From positions 1 to 42,551 of the forward strand of contig WQUA01000019.1 of NCBI GenBank assembly GCA_009786025.1: 42,551 nt of DNA, in the 5' to 3' direction. The number at the start of each line of letters is the position of its first letter. The first letter of the stretch is position 1. The stretch comes from Pseudomonadota bacterium. GTDB taxonomy: Bacteria; Pseudomonadota; Gammaproteobacteria; Burkholderiales; Casimicrobiaceae. The notes beneath the pieces are model-generated. The model worked only from the letters and a program-made list of their open reading frames with translations. It had not been told where the DNA came from and searched no databases. Position numbers and translations under genes: made by a program. Shown one piece after another: positions 41,290 to 42,551 of this stretch.

Positions 41290-42551
41290 GTGGGTACAAA
41301 CGTGGACGCCAACGAGGAAGCCACAACCATTTTGATGCCGCCTCCTTCGCAGCAGGAGAGCTTGGAGTCGATGCCGGGATCGGAACCGGAGGCGAGACAA
41401 GAGCCGGCGCCGGAAGCAAAACCGGCGCCGACGCAAGAAGCAACGCCGACACCGGAATCGGAGCCGGCGCAGACAGACGTTGAAATGTTTTGCGCGCGTT
41501 TTCGATCGACGCTGGTGCTGGAGCAAGAACCTGAGCCGGAACAAGAAGCGAGGCCCATATGGGTGTCGGAATCGGAGCCGGAACAAGAGGTAAGACCCAT
41601 ATGGGTGCCGGAGCAAGAATCGGGGTCGGCTTGGGGGGCAGAGCCGGAACAAGAAGCAAGACCCATATGGGTGCCAGAACCAGAGCCGGAGCAAGAGGCG
41701 AGACCCGCGTGGGTGTCGGAGCCGGAACAGGAAGCAAGACCCATATGGATGTCGGAGTCAGAGCCGGAGCAAGAGATCAGACCCGCATGGGTGCCGGAGC
41801 CGGAACAAGAAGCAAGACCCATATGGATGTCGGAGTCAGAGCCGGAACCGGAGCAAGAGATCAGACCCGCATGGGTGCCGGAACAAGAGCCGGAACCGGC
41901 TTGGGGCGCTGAACCGGAGGAACAAGAACCGGAGCCGTACGCTGAGCCAACGCTGTCACCGGAGCCGCCGCCGGAAGTGAAGTCGCCAGCGAGGCTTCTG
42001 GGTGAAGCGCTGATGGCGCGCGGCAAGCTCGACGCGCTGGCGCTGGATCGCGCCCAGCGTTTGTATCAAGACACGCCCAATGAAAAATTCGCCAATCTGT
42101 TGACTACGCTGGGGCTGGTAGCGCCGATCGACGTGGCGGAAGCGCTGGCGCAGATTTACGAATTGCCGCTGGTGCGCGCTGACAGTTTCCCCGAGCTGCC
42201 GATTCTCGAAGAGCGGGTATCAACGCGTTTCCTGCGCGAAGCCAAAGTTTTGCCGCTGCACGAAAGCGAAGAAGAACTGACGCTGGCGATGGTCGATCCG
42301 AGTGACACGTTCACTGTTGAGGCGTTCACGATGGCGACTGGCAAACGCATCGTGCCGCAGGTGGCGTTGCCGTCGGAAATCGAAGCAGCGCTTGAACGCC
42401 TGTACGGCGCTGGTCGCTCGGCGGTTGGACAAATCGTCGGCGACATTGGCATCGAGACCGACGAATTCGGATTGAACGCCGACGTGCAGCAGTTGAAAGA
42501 CCTGGCGTCGGAAGCGCCGGTGATCCGGCTGGTGTCGCTGATCATCACCAA
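41290..42551 (+). CDS. gspE: GspE-type secretion ATPase, N-terminal part with repeat linker, partial
   Basis: The frame is open from 41272 to the window end, giving 420 codons from GTG 41290 (GTG 41302 and ATG 41335 are other starts; none has a good ribosome site). Residues about 238-375 are a GspE/MshEN N-terminal domain (LGEALMARGKLDALALDRAQ; LTTLGLVAPIDVAEALAQIY; FLREAKVLPLHESEEELTLA; PSEIEAALERLYG), followed by EAPVIRLVSLII, the beginning of the ATPase core; Walker motifs lie beyond the window. The protein should power a type II secretion system or type IV pilus; the end of the domain favours GspE. Ahead of it lies an unusual Pro/Glu linker with ten Trp. Confidence 0.85.
   Translation, partial: MGTNVDANEEATTILMPPPSQQESLESMPGSEPEARQEPAPEAKPAPTQEATPTPESEPAQTDVEMFCARFRSTLVLEQEPEPEQEARPIWVSESEPEQEVRPIWVPEQESGSAWGAEPEQEARPIWVPEPEPEQEARPAWVSEPEQEARPIWMSESEPEQEIRPAWVPEPEQEARPIWMSESEPEPEQEIRPAWVPEQEPEPAWGAEPEEQEPEPYAEPTLSPEPPPEVKSPARLLGEALMARGKLDALALDRAQRLYQDTPNEKFANLLTTLGLVAPIDVAEALAQIYELPLVRADSFPELPILEERVSTRFLREAKVLPLHESEEELTLAMVDPSDTFTVEAFTMATGKRIVPQVALPSEIEAALERLYGAGRSAVGQIVGDIGIETDEFGLNADVQQLKDLASEAPVIRLVSLIIT
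41512..41940 (+). repeat. In-frame degenerate tandem repeat encoding EPEQEARPIWVP-type units
   Basis: About ten units, each encoding a version of PEQEARPIWV or PEQEIRPAWV. Trp codons begin at 41560, 41602, 41632, 41668, 41710, 41746, 41788, 41824, 41872 and 41902. Several units contain the palindrome CCCATATGGG or close variants. The nucleotide repeat is built from GAGCCG and GAACAA hexamers. Confidence 0.9.

Noticed and set aside
41211..42026. Minus-strand ORF of 271 codons rich in Ser, Gly, Cys and His
   Set aside because: It is the shadow of the repeat-rich GspE-type frame; its composition mirrors the complementary codons and its product has no family features.

Overview
The window looks like ordinary chromosome from a GC-rich betaproteobacterium; the order and genus cannot be fixed from this sequence. 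The support is gene order and family type: a LysM protein and dprA divergent from def-fmt, the metX-metW overlap, argB next to slmA, an rpmH-rnpA-yidD-yidC-mnmE block, a betaproteobacterial-type porin, and a long TopB with a lysine/alanine tail. I see no tRNA, rRNA, prophage, insertion sequence or CRISPR array.

Layout. 1-216: the end of a type I DNA methylase gene. 218-3724 (minus): lysM-dprA-rtcB. 3838-5755 (plus): def and fmt, separated by a repeat-filled gap. 5932-6384: an NsrR-type Rrf2 regulator. 6544-8345 (minus): metX-metW. 8696-10240 (minus): a small lipoprotein and a DUF4261-like protein. 10634-12701: sucCD. 12732-16389: a PP2C phosphatase, an FHA protein, a secreted DUF2059-like protein and an M48 protease. 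16649-20947: ribosomal protein L34, RNase P protein, YidD, YidC and MnmE. 21148-22865: a GT2-like protein and a sulfurtransferase. 22917-27506 (minus): a Yip1 protein, a CPA2 antiporter and an OmpA-type outer membrane protein. 27775-29743: a lipoate ligase and MoeB/ThiF. 29752-34265 (minus): slmA, argB and a WbpM/WecA-like pair. 34574-42551: a porin, Hsp20 (minus), TopB, HemL and the start of a GspE-type ATPase.

Most genes are housekeeping: translation initiation and protein maturation (def, fmt, mnmE, yidC), TCA cycle, methionine, arginine, haem and lipoate metabolism, and envelope functions.

The unusual material lies in gaps and linkers. (1) Between the PP2C and FHA genes, five tiny ORFs are joined stop-to-start without a break, and the last 84 bp are a 17-bp tandem repeat that repeatedly pairs a Shine-Dalgarno-like AGGA with an ATG. 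(2) The GspE-type ATPase carries a long Pro/Glu linker with ten tryptophans spaced by even numbers of residues. (3) A heptad repeat of the TCTGACC type sits on gene boundaries, directly abutting the fmt start codon, containing the mnmE start codon, and containing or touching several stop codons. (4) Hairpin and CGCAAAGAA-type repeats form mosaics in several gaps, including a 29-bp inverted repeat between yidC and mnmE.
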